From positions 6,047,001 to 6,111,000 of the forward strand of contig NZ_LT670818.1 of the NCBI RefSeq assembly GCF_900129505.1: 64,000 nt of DNA, in the 5' to 3' direction. Source of the stretch: Bradyrhizobium erythrophlei (GTDB taxonomy: Bacteria; Pseudomonadota; Alphaproteobacteria; Rhizobiales; Xanthobacteraceae). Position 1 is the first letter of the stretch, and the number at the start of each line of letters is the position of its first letter. Positions 1 through 8,139 of this stretch are shown piece by piece. The position numbers and the translations under genes were made by a program. The notes under the pieces were generated by a model. The model saw nothing but the letters and a program-made list of their open reading frames with translations. It was not told where the DNA came from and searched no databases.

Positions 1-664
1 GGATGATGCGCGGGTCGAACAGCGAGGCCGCCTTCATGGCGTCGCTGTAGCCCTGCAGGCGCCGCTGCACGCGGGGATCCATTTGCGCGCCGAGAAATCC
101 GACGCGCTGGAAACCCTGCGCAAGAAGGTGGGAAACCGCTGCAAATGCGGCATCATAGTGCGAAAAGCCAACCATCATGTCGACCGGGTCGGATCCGATC
201 TCCATGATCTGCGCGATCGGGCAATTCATGGCTTCCATGACCGCGCGGGATTCCGCGGTCTGGTCGATGCCGGTCACGATCAGCCCGGCCGGCTTCTGTG
301 CCTGGAACAGGCGCAGCAGCTTTTCCTCCTGCAGGATGCTGTAGCGCGTATTGGCAAGCTGAATGCTGTAGCGGCTTCCTTCCGAGGCGTCGTAGATGCC
401 GCGCAGCACGTCGGAAAACACATTGTTAGTCAGGGACGGGATCATGACGCCGATCACCTCGGTGCGCTGCGAGGCGAGCGCGCGCGCCGCCAGGTTCGGC
501 ACGTAGCCCAGCTCCTTGGCCGCGCTGGCGACCCGTTCCCGCTTGCTCAGGGACAGCGCTTCGGGCTTCCTGAAAAACCGCGATGCGGTGATCGGACTGA
601 CCCCGGCGAGCTTGGCAACCTCGGTGAGCCGGATTTCGCCGGACTTCGCTCGTTTCCTCTCCAT
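1..664 (-). CDS. LacI-family transcriptional regulator (C-terminus beyond window)
   Basis: About 221 codons are visible; the gene runs off the left edge. I translated it by hand from the ATG at 664-662. The N-terminus has a LacI-type helix-turn-helix (residues about 12-35, with EVAKLAGVS and TASRFF) followed by the hinge-helix motif NLAARALASQ. The periplasmic-binding-protein-like ligand domain then begins (VIGVMIPSLTNNVFSD). It resembles the GntR/gluconate branch of the family, by recognition only. It is divergent from the sugar ABC transporter starting at 847, and a LacI-type operator lies between them, so it probably represses that locus and perhaps itself. The effector is unknown. Family identity is certain; the target is inferred from position. 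Confidence 0.93.
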   Translation of the reverse strand, partial: MERKRAKSGEIRLTEVAKLAGVSPITASRFFRKPEALSLSKRERVASAAKELGYVPNLAARALASQRTEVIGVMIPSLTNNVFSDVLRGIYDASEGSRYSIQLANTRYSILQEEKLLRLFQAQKPAGLIVTGIDQTAESRAVMEAMNCPIAQIMEIGSDPVDMMVGFSHYDAAFAAVSHLLAQGFQRVGFLGAQMDPRVQRRLQGYSDAMKAASLFDPRII

Positions 665-705
665 GGAGCGCTCATATCACAGGAGTTCCCGAAGTTAAAC
701 GAAGA

Positions 706-733
706 TTGACAGCGCTACCAGTCGATTGCTAAT
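706..733 (+). promoter_or_regulatory. Predicted sigma70-type promoter of the sugar ABC operon
   Basis: A perfect -35 hexamer TTGACA (706-711) is followed, after a 16-bp spacer, by GCTAAT (728-733), which matches four of six -10 positions. It faces the ABC transporter genes from 847 onward and overlaps the LacI-type operator at 707-720. The leader to the first ATG would be about 105 nt. This is prediction from sequence only. Confidence 0.45.
707..720. promoter_or_regulatory. LacI-family operator
   Basis: TGACAGCGCTACCA fits the LacI-family consensus TGNNANCGNTNNCA at every fixed position and is centred on the palindrome AGCGCT. It lies between a LacI regulator gene (starting at 664, minus strand) and the ABC operon, and covers the predicted -35 box, where bound repressor would block polymerase. 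The consensus is established for the family; binding by this regulator is inferred. Confidence 0.7.
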
Positions 734-846
734 GGTCGTCGAATTGCGGACAATGGCAATCAAGTTCGACTTCCACATCGAAGTTGAAAAAAGCAGAGCA
801 GCGACGGCTTCGCCGTACGACGCCGGGAAACACGGAGAGGAAGTAT

Positions 847-1908
847 ATGGCGTCGGTGCAGATTAGCGACGTGCGGAAGTCGTTCGGGGGCTTTGAGGTC
901 CTGCACGGGGTGACTGTTCCAATCGAGGACGGCGCGTTTGTCGTGCTGGTCGGGCCTTCCGGCTGCGGCAAATCCACGCTCTTGCGCATGCTTGCCGGGC
1001 TGGAAAACATCACCTCCGGAACCATCTCGATCGGCAACCGCGTGGTGAACAACGTCCAGCCGAAAGAGCGGGACATCGCCATGGTGTTCCAGAATTATGC
1101 GCTCTATCCGCACATGACGGTCGCCGACAACATGGGATTTTCGCTGAAGCTGCGCGGCGCCAGCGCCGACGAAATCGGCAAGGGTGTCAAGCGCGCCGCG
1201 GAAATCCTGGATTTGACGCCGCTGCTCGATCGCTATCCGCGGCAATTGTCCGGCGGACAACGCCAGCGCGTCGCGATGGGGCGGGCGATCGTACGCGATC
1301 CGCAGGTCTTCCTGTTCGACGAACCGCTCTCCAACCTCGACGCCAAACTCCGCGTCGCGATGCGCACCGAAATCAAGGAACTGCACCAGCGGCTGAAGAC
1401 GACCACGGTCTATGTCACCCACGACCAGATCGAAGCCATGACCATGGCCGACAAGATCGTGGTGATGCATGACGGCATCGTCGAGCAGATGGGATCGCCG
1501 CTCGAACTCTATGACAAGCCGGACAACCAGTTCGTCGCCAGCTTCATCGGTTCGCCGGCGATGAATTTCCTCAAGGGCAAGGTCAAGGCGAACGGCAGCG
1601 CGAGCTTCGAAGGGCCAAACGGCCTGAAGCTGCCGCTGGCGTCAGCCCCCGCCAATTCCGACGGCCGCCCTGTGGTTTACGGTGTCAGGCCGGAGCATTT
1701 CACCATCGCGGATGATGGCGCCGAAGCGGAGATCGTGGTCGTGGAACCGACCGGATCGGAAACCCAGGTCTTCGCCAAACTCGGCGGCGAACAGGTCGTT
1801 GCCGTGTTCCGCGAGCGTCATCAATTCAATCCCGGCGACAAGATCCGGCTGAAGCCGGATCCGGGCGTCATTCATCTGTTCGACGAGGCGACGGGCAAGC
1901 GACTTTGA
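847..1908 (+). CDS. Sugar ABC transporter ATP-binding protein (UgpC/MalK type)
   Basis: This 353-residue ATPase energises import through the permeases encoded at 3433-5293. Walker A GPSGCGKST is at residues 36-44, the LSGGQ signature at 134-138, and Walker B FLFDEP at about 155-160, followed by the D-loop SNLDA. The C-terminal 110 residues form the TOBE/OB regulatory region typical of CUT1 ATPases. I chose the ATG at 847 because GGAGAGG lies just upstream and the protein then begins like its family; the frame is open upstream to 784. It is the first gene after the LacI operator, so the operon order is ATPase, binding protein, permease, permease. Substrate cannot be read from the ATPase. Confidence 0.96.
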   Translation: MASVQISDVRKSFGGFEVLHGVTVPIEDGAFVVLVGPSGCGKSTLLRMLAGLENITSGTISIGNRVVNNVQPKERDIAMVFQNYALYPHMTVADNMGFSLKLRGASADEIGKGVKRAAEILDLTPLLDRYPRQLSGGQRQRVAMGRAIVRDPQVFLFDEPLSNLDAKLRVAMRTEIKELHQRLKTTTVYVTHDQIEAMTMADKIVVMHDGIVEQMGSPLELYDKPDNQFVASFIGSPAMNFLKGKVKANGSASFEGPNGLKLPLASAPANSDGRPVVYGVRPEHFTIADDGAEAEIVVVEPTGSETQVFAKLGGEQVVAVFRERHQFNPGDKIRLKPDPGVIHLFDEATGKRL

Positions 1909-1977
1909 ACTATCGATGAGGCAATTGGTCGATCAAAGAGCCAATAAAACAGCAATAAAACAGGGAGACGACTTCAG

Positions 1978-3303
1978 ATGAGTCATTTTACAACCGACCG
2001 GCGCTCGCTGCTCAAGGGTGGTGCGACCATGCTGGCCGCCGCGGCAACCATGTCGAGCGACCAGTTGCTGGGCTATGCCAAGGCCTGGGCGCAGACCGCG
2101 CAATGGAAGCCGGAGGCCGGCGCCAAGATCAATTTGCTGCGCTGGAAGCGCTTCGTCGAATCCGAGGACGTCGCCTTCATGAAGATCGTCGATGCCTTCC
2201 AGAAGGCTACCGGCGTGACGATCAACGTGTCCAACGAATCCTATGACGATATCCAGCCCAAGGCGTCGGTTGCAGCCAACACCGGGCAGGGCCTCGACAT
2301 GGTCTGGGGCCTCTACACGCTGCCTTTCCTGTTCCCGAACAAGTGCACCGACATGACCGACGTCGCTGACTATCTCGGCAAGAAGTCCGGCGGCTGGTTC
2401 CCGTCGGGCGAAGCCTACGGCAAGCTGGACGGCAAGTGGATCGGCATTCCCGTGGCGGCCACGGGCGGGCTCGTGAACTATCGCATCTCCGCGATGGAGA
2501 AAGCCGGCTTCAAGGAATTTCCGAAGGATCTCGCCGGCTTCTCCGAACTCGTGAAGGCCATGAACAAGAACGGCACGCCCGGCGGCATGGCGCTCGGACA
2601 CGCCTCGGGCGACGCCAACGGTTGGACGCATTGGGCCTTGTGGGCCCATGGCGGCAACCTGATCGACAAGGACAACAAGGTCGTCATCAACTCGCCGGAG
2701 ACGGCGAAGGCGCTCGAATACGTCAAGGGTCTCTACGACAATTTCGTGCCCGGTACGGCATCCTGGAACGACAGTTCCAACAACAAGGCTTTCCTGGCGG
2801 GCCAGCTTTTCCTCACGGTGAACGGCATTTCGATCTACGTCACGGCGAAGAAAGAAAATCCGCAGATCGCCGAAGACATGAACCACGCCCATCTGCCGGC
2901 CGGCCTGGACGGAAAGACCCGGGAAATGCATCTCGGCTTCCCGATTCTGGTCTACAACTTCACCAAATATCCGCAGGCCTGCAAGGCGTTCACGGCCTTC
3001 CTGCTCGAGCCTGAGCAGTTCAATCCGTGGATCGAGGCGGCGCAGGGTTACCTGTCGCACTTCCTTAAGGCGTATGATGCCAATCCGATCTGGACGGCTG
3101 ACCCCAAGAACACGCCCTACCGCGAGGTGGCCGCAACGGCGACGACCCCGGCCGGCGTCGGCAAGCTGGGCGAGAATGCCGCGGCCGCGATCGCCGACTT
3201 CGTGCTGGTCGACATGTTCGCGAACTACTGCACCGGACGCGAGGACGTGAAAACCGCGATGGCTTCGGCGGAGCGTTCCGCCAAGCGCATCTTCCGGGCC
3301 TGA
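1978..3303 (+). CDS. ABC transporter extracellular solute-binding protein (family 1)
   Basis: A 441-residue periplasmic sugar-binding protein of the COG1653 type. The N-terminus is a Tat signal: DRRSLLKGG, then an Ala-rich hydrophobic stretch, with probable cleavage near AWA-QT (about residue 39). Export as a folded protein is therefore likely. The mature part has the usual solute-binding features (an early LRWKRFVESED segment and DMVWGLYTLPF). GGGAGACG precedes the ATG. It lies 69 bp after the ATPase gene; two strong hairpins directly after its stop separate it from the permease genes, an arrangement that often raises binding-protein expression over the membrane subunits. The ligand is unknown, probably a sugar or sugar acid given the downstream enzymes. 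Confidence 0.94.
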   Translation: MSHFTTDRRSLLKGGATMLAAAATMSSDQLLGYAKAWAQTAQWKPEAGAKINLLRWKRFVESEDVAFMKIVDAFQKATGVTINVSNESYDDIQPKASVAANTGQGLDMVWGLYTLPFLFPNKCTDMTDVADYLGKKSGGWFPSGEAYGKLDGKWIGIPVAATGGLVNYRISAMEKAGFKEFPKDLAGFSELVKAMNKNGTPGGMALGHASGDANGWTHWALWAHGGNLIDKDNKVVINSPETAKALEYVKGLYDNFVPGTASWNDSSNNKAFLAGQLFLTVNGISIYVTAKKENPQIAEDMNHAHLPAGLDGKTREMHLGFPILVYNFTKYPQACKAFTAFLLEPEQFNPWIEAAQGYLSHFLKAYDANPIWTADPKNTPYREVAATATTPAGVGKLGENAAAAIADFVLVDMFANYCTGREDVKTAMASAERSAKRIFRA

Positions 3304-3307
3304 ACTG

Positions 3308-3369
3308 CCGGCGCGGTTCGCCGCGCCGGATCGTTTCCTGATGACGCTCGGCGCCGGGCAAGCCGAGCG
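3308..3369 (+). terminator. Two intercistronic hairpins after the binding-protein gene
   Basis: Hairpin one is a perfect 9-bp stem closed by a TTCG tetraloop (3308-3316 / 3321-3329), starting 5 nt after the stop codon. Hairpin two pairs CGCTCGGC (3345-3352) with GCCGAGCG (3362-3369); the outer ATGACGC (3341) and GCGTCAT (ending 3380) can extend it. No U-tract follows, so attenuation or 3'-end stabilisation of the upstream message is likelier than full termination. A tandem repeat of about 11 bp (ATCTGAAATAC twice) follows at about 3380-3401. Confidence 0.65.
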
Positions 3370-3432
3370 CCGGGCGTCATCTGAAATACATCTGAAATAC
3401 CTGGAGCCCAGCGCCTTGGAGTTGAGAGCGGA

Positions 3433-4392
3433 ATGAGTACCGTCCAGACATCGATGCCGGTGCCCGCAGCGGGGGCTGATGCGCCGTCGCTTTGGATGCG
3501 GTTGCGGACCAACCGTAACTGGATGGCGCTGTGGTTCATGCTGCCTGCGGCGGCGTTCCTGATCCTGTTCCTGGCCTATCCGCTGTTCCTCGGCGTCTGG
3601 ATGAGCTTTACCGACGAGCGCATCGGCCGTACCGGTGTTTTCATCGGCCTCGAGAACTACCAGTGGCTGTGGGATGATTCCATCTTCTGGCTCTCGGTGT
3701 TCAACACGCTGCTCTATACGATCGTTGCGAGCGCCATCAAATTCGCGGTCGGTCTCTATCTCGCGCTGCTGTTGAACCAGCACATGCCGTTCAAGGCGCT
3801 GATCCGCTCCATCGTCCTGATCCCCTTCATCGTGCCGACCGTGCTGTCGGCGATCGCGTTCTGGTGGATCTACGATTCGCAATTCTCGATCATTTCATGG
3901 TCGCTGATCAGGCTCGGCCTGATCGATCACAACATCAATTTCCTCGGCGACACCAACTGGGCGCGCGGCAGTGTGATCTTCGCCAATATCTGGCGCGGCG
4001 TGCCGTTCGTCGCGATCACGCTATTGGCGGGTCTGCAGACGGTATCGCCCTCGCTCTACGAGGCGGCGACGCTGGATGGTGCCACCAGCTGGCAGCGCTT
4101 CCGGTTCATCACCTATCCGCTGCTGACGCCGATCATCGCCGTGGTCATGACCTTTTCCGTGCTGTTCACGTTCACGGACTTCCAGCTGATCTGGGCGCTG
4201 ACGCGCGGTGGCCCGGTGAATGCCACCCATCTGATGGCGACGCTGAGCTATCAGCGCGGCATCATCAGCGGAAGGCTCGGCGAGGGCGCCGCGATCGCGA
4301 CCGCGATGATCCCGTTCCTGGCGGCGGCGATCGCGATTTCCTGGTTCGGCATGCAGCGCCGCAAGTGGCAGCAAGGATCGAACAATGACTGA
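3433..4392 (+). CDS. Sugar ABC transporter permease (MalF/UgpA type)
   Basis: A 319-residue inner-membrane permease with about six hydrophobic helices; the first is WFMLPAAAFLILFLAYPLF near residue 36. The ATPase-coupling EAA loop is visible as LYEAATLDGATSWQRF, with the G at its expected distance. It pairs with the next permease and the ATPase at 847. The stop overlaps the start of the next gene by 8 nt, implying translational coupling. The product belongs to the CUT1 carbohydrate uptake family; the substrate is not evident. Confidence 0.95.
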   Translation: MSTVQTSMPVPAAGADAPSLWMRLRTNRNWMALWFMLPAAAFLILFLAYPLFLGVWMSFTDERIGRTGVFIGLENYQWLWDDSIFWLSVFNTLLYTIVASAIKFAVGLYLALLLNQHMPFKALIRSIVLIPFIVPTVLSAIAFWWIYDSQFSIISWSLIRLGLIDHNINFLGDTNWARGSVIFANIWRGVPFVAITLLAGLQTVSPSLYEAATLDGATSWQRFRFITYPLLTPIIAVVMTFSVLFTFTDFQLIWALTRGGPVNATHLMATLSYQRGIISGRLGEGAAIATAMIPFLAAAIAISWFGMQRRKWQQGSNND

Positions 4393-5293
4393 TTCAGCAT
4401 TGCCGTCGAAAGTGCCGACTTCCGCCCGCAGCGACGAGAGCGAGGGCATGAGTTACCTGGAGTCGCTGCCGCGCCGGCTGGTGACGCTCTATCTGCCGCT
4501 GTTCGTGATCCTGATCGTGCTGCTGTTTCCATTCTACTGGATGGCGCTGACGTCGATCAAGCCGGACGAACAGCTGATCGACATGGACAAGTTCAACCCG
4601 TTCTGGGTGATCCATCCGACCTTCAAGCACATCAGCAAGCTGCTGTTCGAGACGCAGTATCCGCGCTGGCTCTGGAACACGATGTACGTGGCGGTCGGCG
4701 CCACCGCGCTGTCGATCTTTGCCAGCGTGCTGGCGGCCTATGCGATCGTGCGGCTGAGGTTCAAGGGCGCCGAGGCCGTCGGCGTACTGATCTTCTTCGC
4801 CTATCTGGTGCCGCCGTCGATCCTGTTCATTCCGCTGGCCTCCGTCATCCAGGCCTACGGCCTGTTCGACTCGCCGCTGTCGCTTATCCTCGTCTATCCC
4901 ACGCTGCTGATCCCGTTCTCGACCTGGCTCCTGATGGGATATTTCAAGACCATTCCCTATGAGCTGGAGGAATGCGCATTGATCGACGGCGCGACGCGCT
5001 GGCAGATTCTCGTCAAGATCATCCTGCCGCTGGCGATCCCCGGGCTGATCTCGGCCTTCATCTTCTCCTTCACGCTGTGCTGGAACGAATTCATCTATGC
5101 GCTGACCTTCCTGCAGTCGACCCCGAACAAGACGGTGCCGGTCGCGATCGTCAACGAGTTCGTCGACGGCGACATCTACAAATGGGGGTCGCTGATGGCC
5201 GGCGCGCTGGTCGGTTCGCTGCCGCTGGTCATTCTCTACGCGTTCTTCGTCGAGCACTACGTGTCGGCGATGACGGGGGCTGTGAAAGAGTAG
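4385..5293 (+). CDS. Sugar ABC transporter permease (MalG/UgpE type)
   Basis: The 302-residue partner permease. A cytosolic N-terminus of about 35 residues precedes the first helix (LPLFVILIVLLFPFYWMAL). The coupling loop reads LEECALIDGATRWQI, the EAA motif of the MalG branch. The start overlaps the upstream permease by 8 nt. It closes the transporter part of the operon; a hairpin-rich repeat (5358-5468) then separates it from the catabolic enzyme genes, which may be co-transcribed or served by their own promoter. Confidence 0.95.
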   Translation: MTDSALPSKVPTSARSDESEGMSYLESLPRRLVTLYLPLFVILIVLLFPFYWMALTSIKPDEQLIDMDKFNPFWVIHPTFKHISKLLFETQYPRWLWNTMYVAVGATALSIFASVLAAYAIVRLRFKGAEAVGVLIFFAYLVPPSILFIPLASVIQAYGLFDSPLSLILVYPTLLIPFSTWLLMGYFKTIPYELEECALIDGATRWQILVKIILPLAIPGLISAFIFSFTLCWNEFIYALTFLQSTPNKTVPVAIVNEFVDGDIYKWGSLMAGALVGSLPLVILYAFFVEHYVSAMTGAVKE

Positions 5294-5357
5294 CCCTGTC
5301 GGGGCCTCGTGCACCGCACCGACGAATTAATCGGTTCGAGGATCCGCACTCTCAAGT

Positions 5358-5468
5358 CTCATCCCCGGGGAGCGCGCACTTGGCGCGCGTCTCGAAGGAT
5401 GGCAGCTTGCACCGTCTGTAGGCGGTCCTTCGAGACGCATCGCTTTCGCGATGCTCCCTGGGGATGAG
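5358..5468. repeat. Dispersed intergenic inverted repeat (CTCATCCCC family)
   Basis: CTCATCCCC at the left end pairs with GGGGATGAG at the right end, and GTCTCGAAGGAT (about 5389-5400) pairs with TCCTTCGAGACG. The whole element can fold into one long imperfect hairpin. It lies between the permease and the dehydrogenase gene. The CTCATCC...TCGAAGGATG sequence type is abundant in Bradyrhizobium intergenic DNA (recognition only). It could act as a transcription or mRNA-stability boundary in the operon. Confidence 0.7.
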
Positions 5469-5496
5469 GTAAATAAGAACAACAAGGAGTTGGGTC

Positions 5497-6483
5497 TTGC
5501 ATATTCTGGTACTGGGCGCCGCCGGCATGGTCGGCCGCAAACTCACTGAACGGCTGTTGCGCGACGGGCGTCTTGGCAAGAGCGACATTACCCGCATGAC
5601 GCTGCAGGACGTGGTGGCGCCGGCGCAGCCCGCCAATTCAGGTTTTCCGGTCGACACCGTGACCTGCGATTTTGCAGTTGCCGGCGCCGCCGAAAAGCTG
5701 GTGGCCGACCGTCCTGACGTGATTTTCCACCTCGCGGCGATCGTGTCCGGCGAGGCCGAGCTCGATTTCGACAAGGGCTATCGCATCAACCTCGACGGCA
5801 CGCGGATGCTGCTGGATGCGATCCGGCTGATCGGAAACGGCTACAAGCCCCGCGTGGTGTTCACGTCGTCGATCGCGGTGTTCGGCGCGCCGTTCCCGGA
5901 CAAGATCGGCGACGAGTTCTTCAACACCCCGCTGTTGAGCTACGGCACCCAGAAGGCGATCGACGAACTGCTGCTGGCCGATTACACCCGCCGCGGCTTC
6001 ATGGACGGCATCGGCATCCGCCTGCCGACCATCTGCATCCGTCCGGGCCTGCCGAACAAGGCCGCGTCCGGCTTCTTTTCCAACATCCTGCGTGAGCCGC
6101 TCGCGGGTAAGGAGGCGATCCTGCCGGTCTCCGAGGACGTCCGCCACTGGCATGCCACGCCGCGCTCGGCCGTTGGTTTCCTGTTGCATGCCGCGACACT
6201 GGACTCAGGCGTCGTCGGCCCGCGCCGCAATCTCACCATGCCCGGCCTGTCCGCGACCGTCGGCGAACAGATCGCCGCGCTGAAGCGGGTGGCGGGCGAT
6301 AAGGTCGCTGCCCGCATCAAGCGCGAGCCGGATCCGTTCATTGTCGGCATCGTCGGCGGCTGGCCGCGTGATTTCGAGCCGAAACGGGCGCTGCAACTCG
6401 GCTTCACCACGGCCGAAAAGACCTTCGACGACATCATCCGGATTCACGTCGAGGACGAACTTGGCGGCAAGTTCGTGGCCTGA
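5497..6483 (+). CDS. NAD-dependent epimerase/dehydratase-type SDR, DenD-like
   Basis: A 328-residue extended SDR. The Rossmann glycine motif GAAGMVG is at residues 7-13 and the catalytic YGTQK (Tyr-x3-Lys) is present. The sequence is most like D-erythronate 4-dehydrogenase (DenD), which oxidises a sugar acid with NAD, by recognition. The start is TTG at 5497: AAGGAG lies at 5484-5489 with good spacing and the protein begins directly with the beta-strand MHILVLGAA. It precedes a KDG kinase and a KDPG aldolase by only 16 bp, so it probably oxidises the imported sugar or sugar acid. Exact substrate is uncertain. Confidence 0.85.
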   Translation: MHILVLGAAGMVGRKLTERLLRDGRLGKSDITRMTLQDVVAPAQPANSGFPVDTVTCDFAVAGAAEKLVADRPDVIFHLAAIVSGEAELDFDKGYRINLDGTRMLLDAIRLIGNGYKPRVVFTSSIAVFGAPFPDKIGDEFFNTPLLSYGTQKAIDELLLADYTRRGFMDGIGIRLPTICIRPGLPNKAASGFFSNILREPLAGKEAILPVSEDVRHWHATPRSAVGFLLHAATLDSGVVGPRRNLTMPGLSATVGEQIAALKRVAGDKVAARIKREPDPFIVGIVGGWPRDFEPKRALQLGFTTAEKTFDDIIRIHVEDELGGKFVA

Positions 6484-6499
6484 GCCCGGGGATGCAGCC

Positions 6500-7444
6500 A
6501 TGACCAAGGTGGCCTGCATCGGCGAGTGCATGATCGAACTGAAGCAGGCCGAACGCGGCCTGTATTCGCGCGGCTTTGGCGGCGATACCCTGAATACAGC
6601 CGTCTATCTCGCCCGCCTTGGCGCCGCGGTCGACTACATCACCGCGCTCGGGGACGATACCCTGAGCGACGAGATGATCGCGGGCTGGACCGGGGAGGGT
6701 GTCGGAACCAGCCGGGTCGCGCGGTTGAAAGGCAAATTGCCCGGCCTCTACATGATCCAGACTGATGAATTCGGCGACCGCCGGTTCTTCCATTGGCGGG
6801 AAAGCGCGGCCGCGCGCAGCCTGATGGATTTACCCGAGACCGACGAGATCCTGGATTCGCTCGCGACCTATGACATCGTCTATCTCTCGGCCATCTCGCT
6901 GTCGATCTATAGCACCCAGGGGCGGACCAAATTGCTGGGCGCACTCCACCACGCGCGAAAGCTTGGCGCCCGCATCGCCTTCGACACCAACTTCCGCGCA
7001 CGTGGCTGGCCCGATCCCGACATTGCGCGCGCCGTCTTTGACGAAGCGTTTGCGGCATCGGATATTGTGCTGGCCTCGACGGAGGATCTGCTGCCGCTTT
7101 ATCCCGACGAAAGCGACGAGCAATTGATGGCACGCATACCCTGCAACGAGGTTGTCCTGAAACTGCTCCGGCCTGGGAGCCTGGTGCGGTTTGAAGGGGT
7201 TTCGCGGGCGGTGAACGCGGAGCCCGCGATACGGCCCGTTGTCGACACCACCGCGGCCGGCGACAGTTTTTCGGCCGCCTACATCGCCGCCCGCCTGGCG
7301 GGCGCGGGGCCAGTCGAAGCCGCGCAGGCGGGACATCGCCTTGGCGGCGTCGTGGTGGGCTATCCCGGCGCCATCATCCCGCGCTCGGCCATGCCGGCAA
7401 ATATGTTGCCCGATCCTCAATCCTCTCGGAAAGCCTCGCGATGA
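6500..7444 (+). CDS. 2-keto-3-deoxygluconate kinase (PfkB family)
   Basis: A 314-residue ribokinase-like sugar kinase, predicted to phosphorylate 2-keto-3-deoxygluconate to KDPG with ATP. The N-terminal GGDTLNTAVYLARLG substrate motif is near residue 29, and the PfkB signature 2 with the catalytic Asp, DTTAAGDSFSAAY, is near residue 250. The DTNFRARGW segment is typical of KdgK. The ATG at 6500 follows GGGGATGCAGCC; the frame stays open upstream inside the previous gene, so start choice rests on protein alignment from memory. The gene overlaps the aldolase by 4 nt (ATGA). Other PfkB substrates cannot be excluded, but the adjacent aldolase makes KDG the best choice. Confidence 0.88.
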   Translation: MTKVACIGECMIELKQAERGLYSRGFGGDTLNTAVYLARLGAAVDYITALGDDTLSDEMIAGWTGEGVGTSRVARLKGKLPGLYMIQTDEFGDRRFFHWRESAAARSLMDLPETDEILDSLATYDIVYLSAISLSIYSTQGRTKLLGALHHARKLGARIAFDTNFRARGWPDPDIARAVFDEAFAASDIVLASTEDLLPLYPDESDEQLMARIPCNEVVLKLLRPGSLVRFEGVSRAVNAEPAIRPVVDTTAAGDSFSAAYIAARLAGAGPVEAAQAGHRLGGVVVGYPGAIIPRSAMPANMLPDPQSSRKASR

Positions 7445-8085
7445 CGGCGAAACAGGAAACACTCGCTGCGCTGTTCGGGCCGGCCCAAGTCATCCCCGTC
7501 CTGACCATCGAACGGCTCGAGGACGCGGTACCGCTCGCCAAGGCGCTCGTTGCCGGAGGCGTGCGCGTGCTGGAAGTCACGTTGCGTACGCCGGTTGCGA
7601 TTCCGGCCGCAAAGGCCATCATGGCCGGCGTGCCCGAGGCGATCGTCGGAATCGGCACGATCCTGAATGCGGGCAATCTGGCGCGCGCGGAGGCGATCGG
7701 CGTCAAATTCGGCATCAGTCCGGGCGCAACGCCTGAGTTGCTGAAGGCCGCCGCCGCGAGCGGGTTGCCGTTCGCGCCGGGGATCGCGACGGCCTCCGAA
7801 CTGATGCAGGCGCTCGCTCATGGCTTCAACCTCGTCAAGTTCTTCCCGGCCGAGCAATCCGGCGGTATCAACGCCCTTCGCGCGCTGGCGGGTCCGTTTC
7901 CGGATGCCCGGTTCTGCCCGACCGGGGGGATTGGCGAAGCCAACGCCAAGGGGTGGCTGAGCGAGCCGAACGTGGTGGCGGTGGGCGGATCCTGGCTGTG
8001 TCCGGCGGCGGAAATCCGCTCAGGCAACTGGGCCGGCATAACTGCCATTTGCCAGCGGACGATGAAATCGCTGAAACCGGCGTGA
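7441..8085 (+). CDS. eda: 2-dehydro-3-deoxy-phosphogluconate (KDPG) aldolase
   Basis: A 214-residue class I aldolase that cleaves KDPG to pyruvate and glyceraldehyde 3-phosphate; the family often also acts on 4-hydroxy-2-oxoglutarate. Conserved features are the Glu-containing strand EVTLRTP, the GIGTILN loop and the Schiff-base lysine in NLVKFFPAE. Length is normal for Eda. The ATGA overlap with the kinase implies coupled translation, and together they convert a 2-keto-3-deoxy sugar acid to central metabolites. It ends the LacI-controlled locus. Confidence 0.93.
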   Translation: MTAKQETLAALFGPAQVIPVLTIERLEDAVPLAKALVAGGVRVLEVTLRTPVAIPAAKAIMAGVPEAIVGIGTILNAGNLARAEAIGVKFGISPGATPELLKAAAASGLPFAPGIATASELMQALAHGFNLVKFFPAEQSGGINALRALAGPFPDARFCPTGGIGEANAKGWLSEPNVVAVGGSWLCPAAEIRSGNWAGITAICQRTMKSLKPA

Positions 8086-8139
8086 ATTCCTCCAGCCAAT
8101 AGACTAGATATCGATCAGAGCCAGACAGGGAGAGCCGCC

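Noticed and set aside
1933-3882. A 649-codon open frame on the minus strand opposite the ABC transporter genes
   Set aside because: It is the antisense shadow of high-GC coding DNA; the plus strand carries intact transporter motifs, and the minus translation is Arg/Gly/His-rich without domains.
5331-5345. A GGTTCGAGG stretch resembling a tRNA T-loop
   Set aside because: The loop lacks the closing pyrimidine pattern, and no acceptor, D or anticodon stem can be drawn around it; the region is the start of a dispersed repeat.
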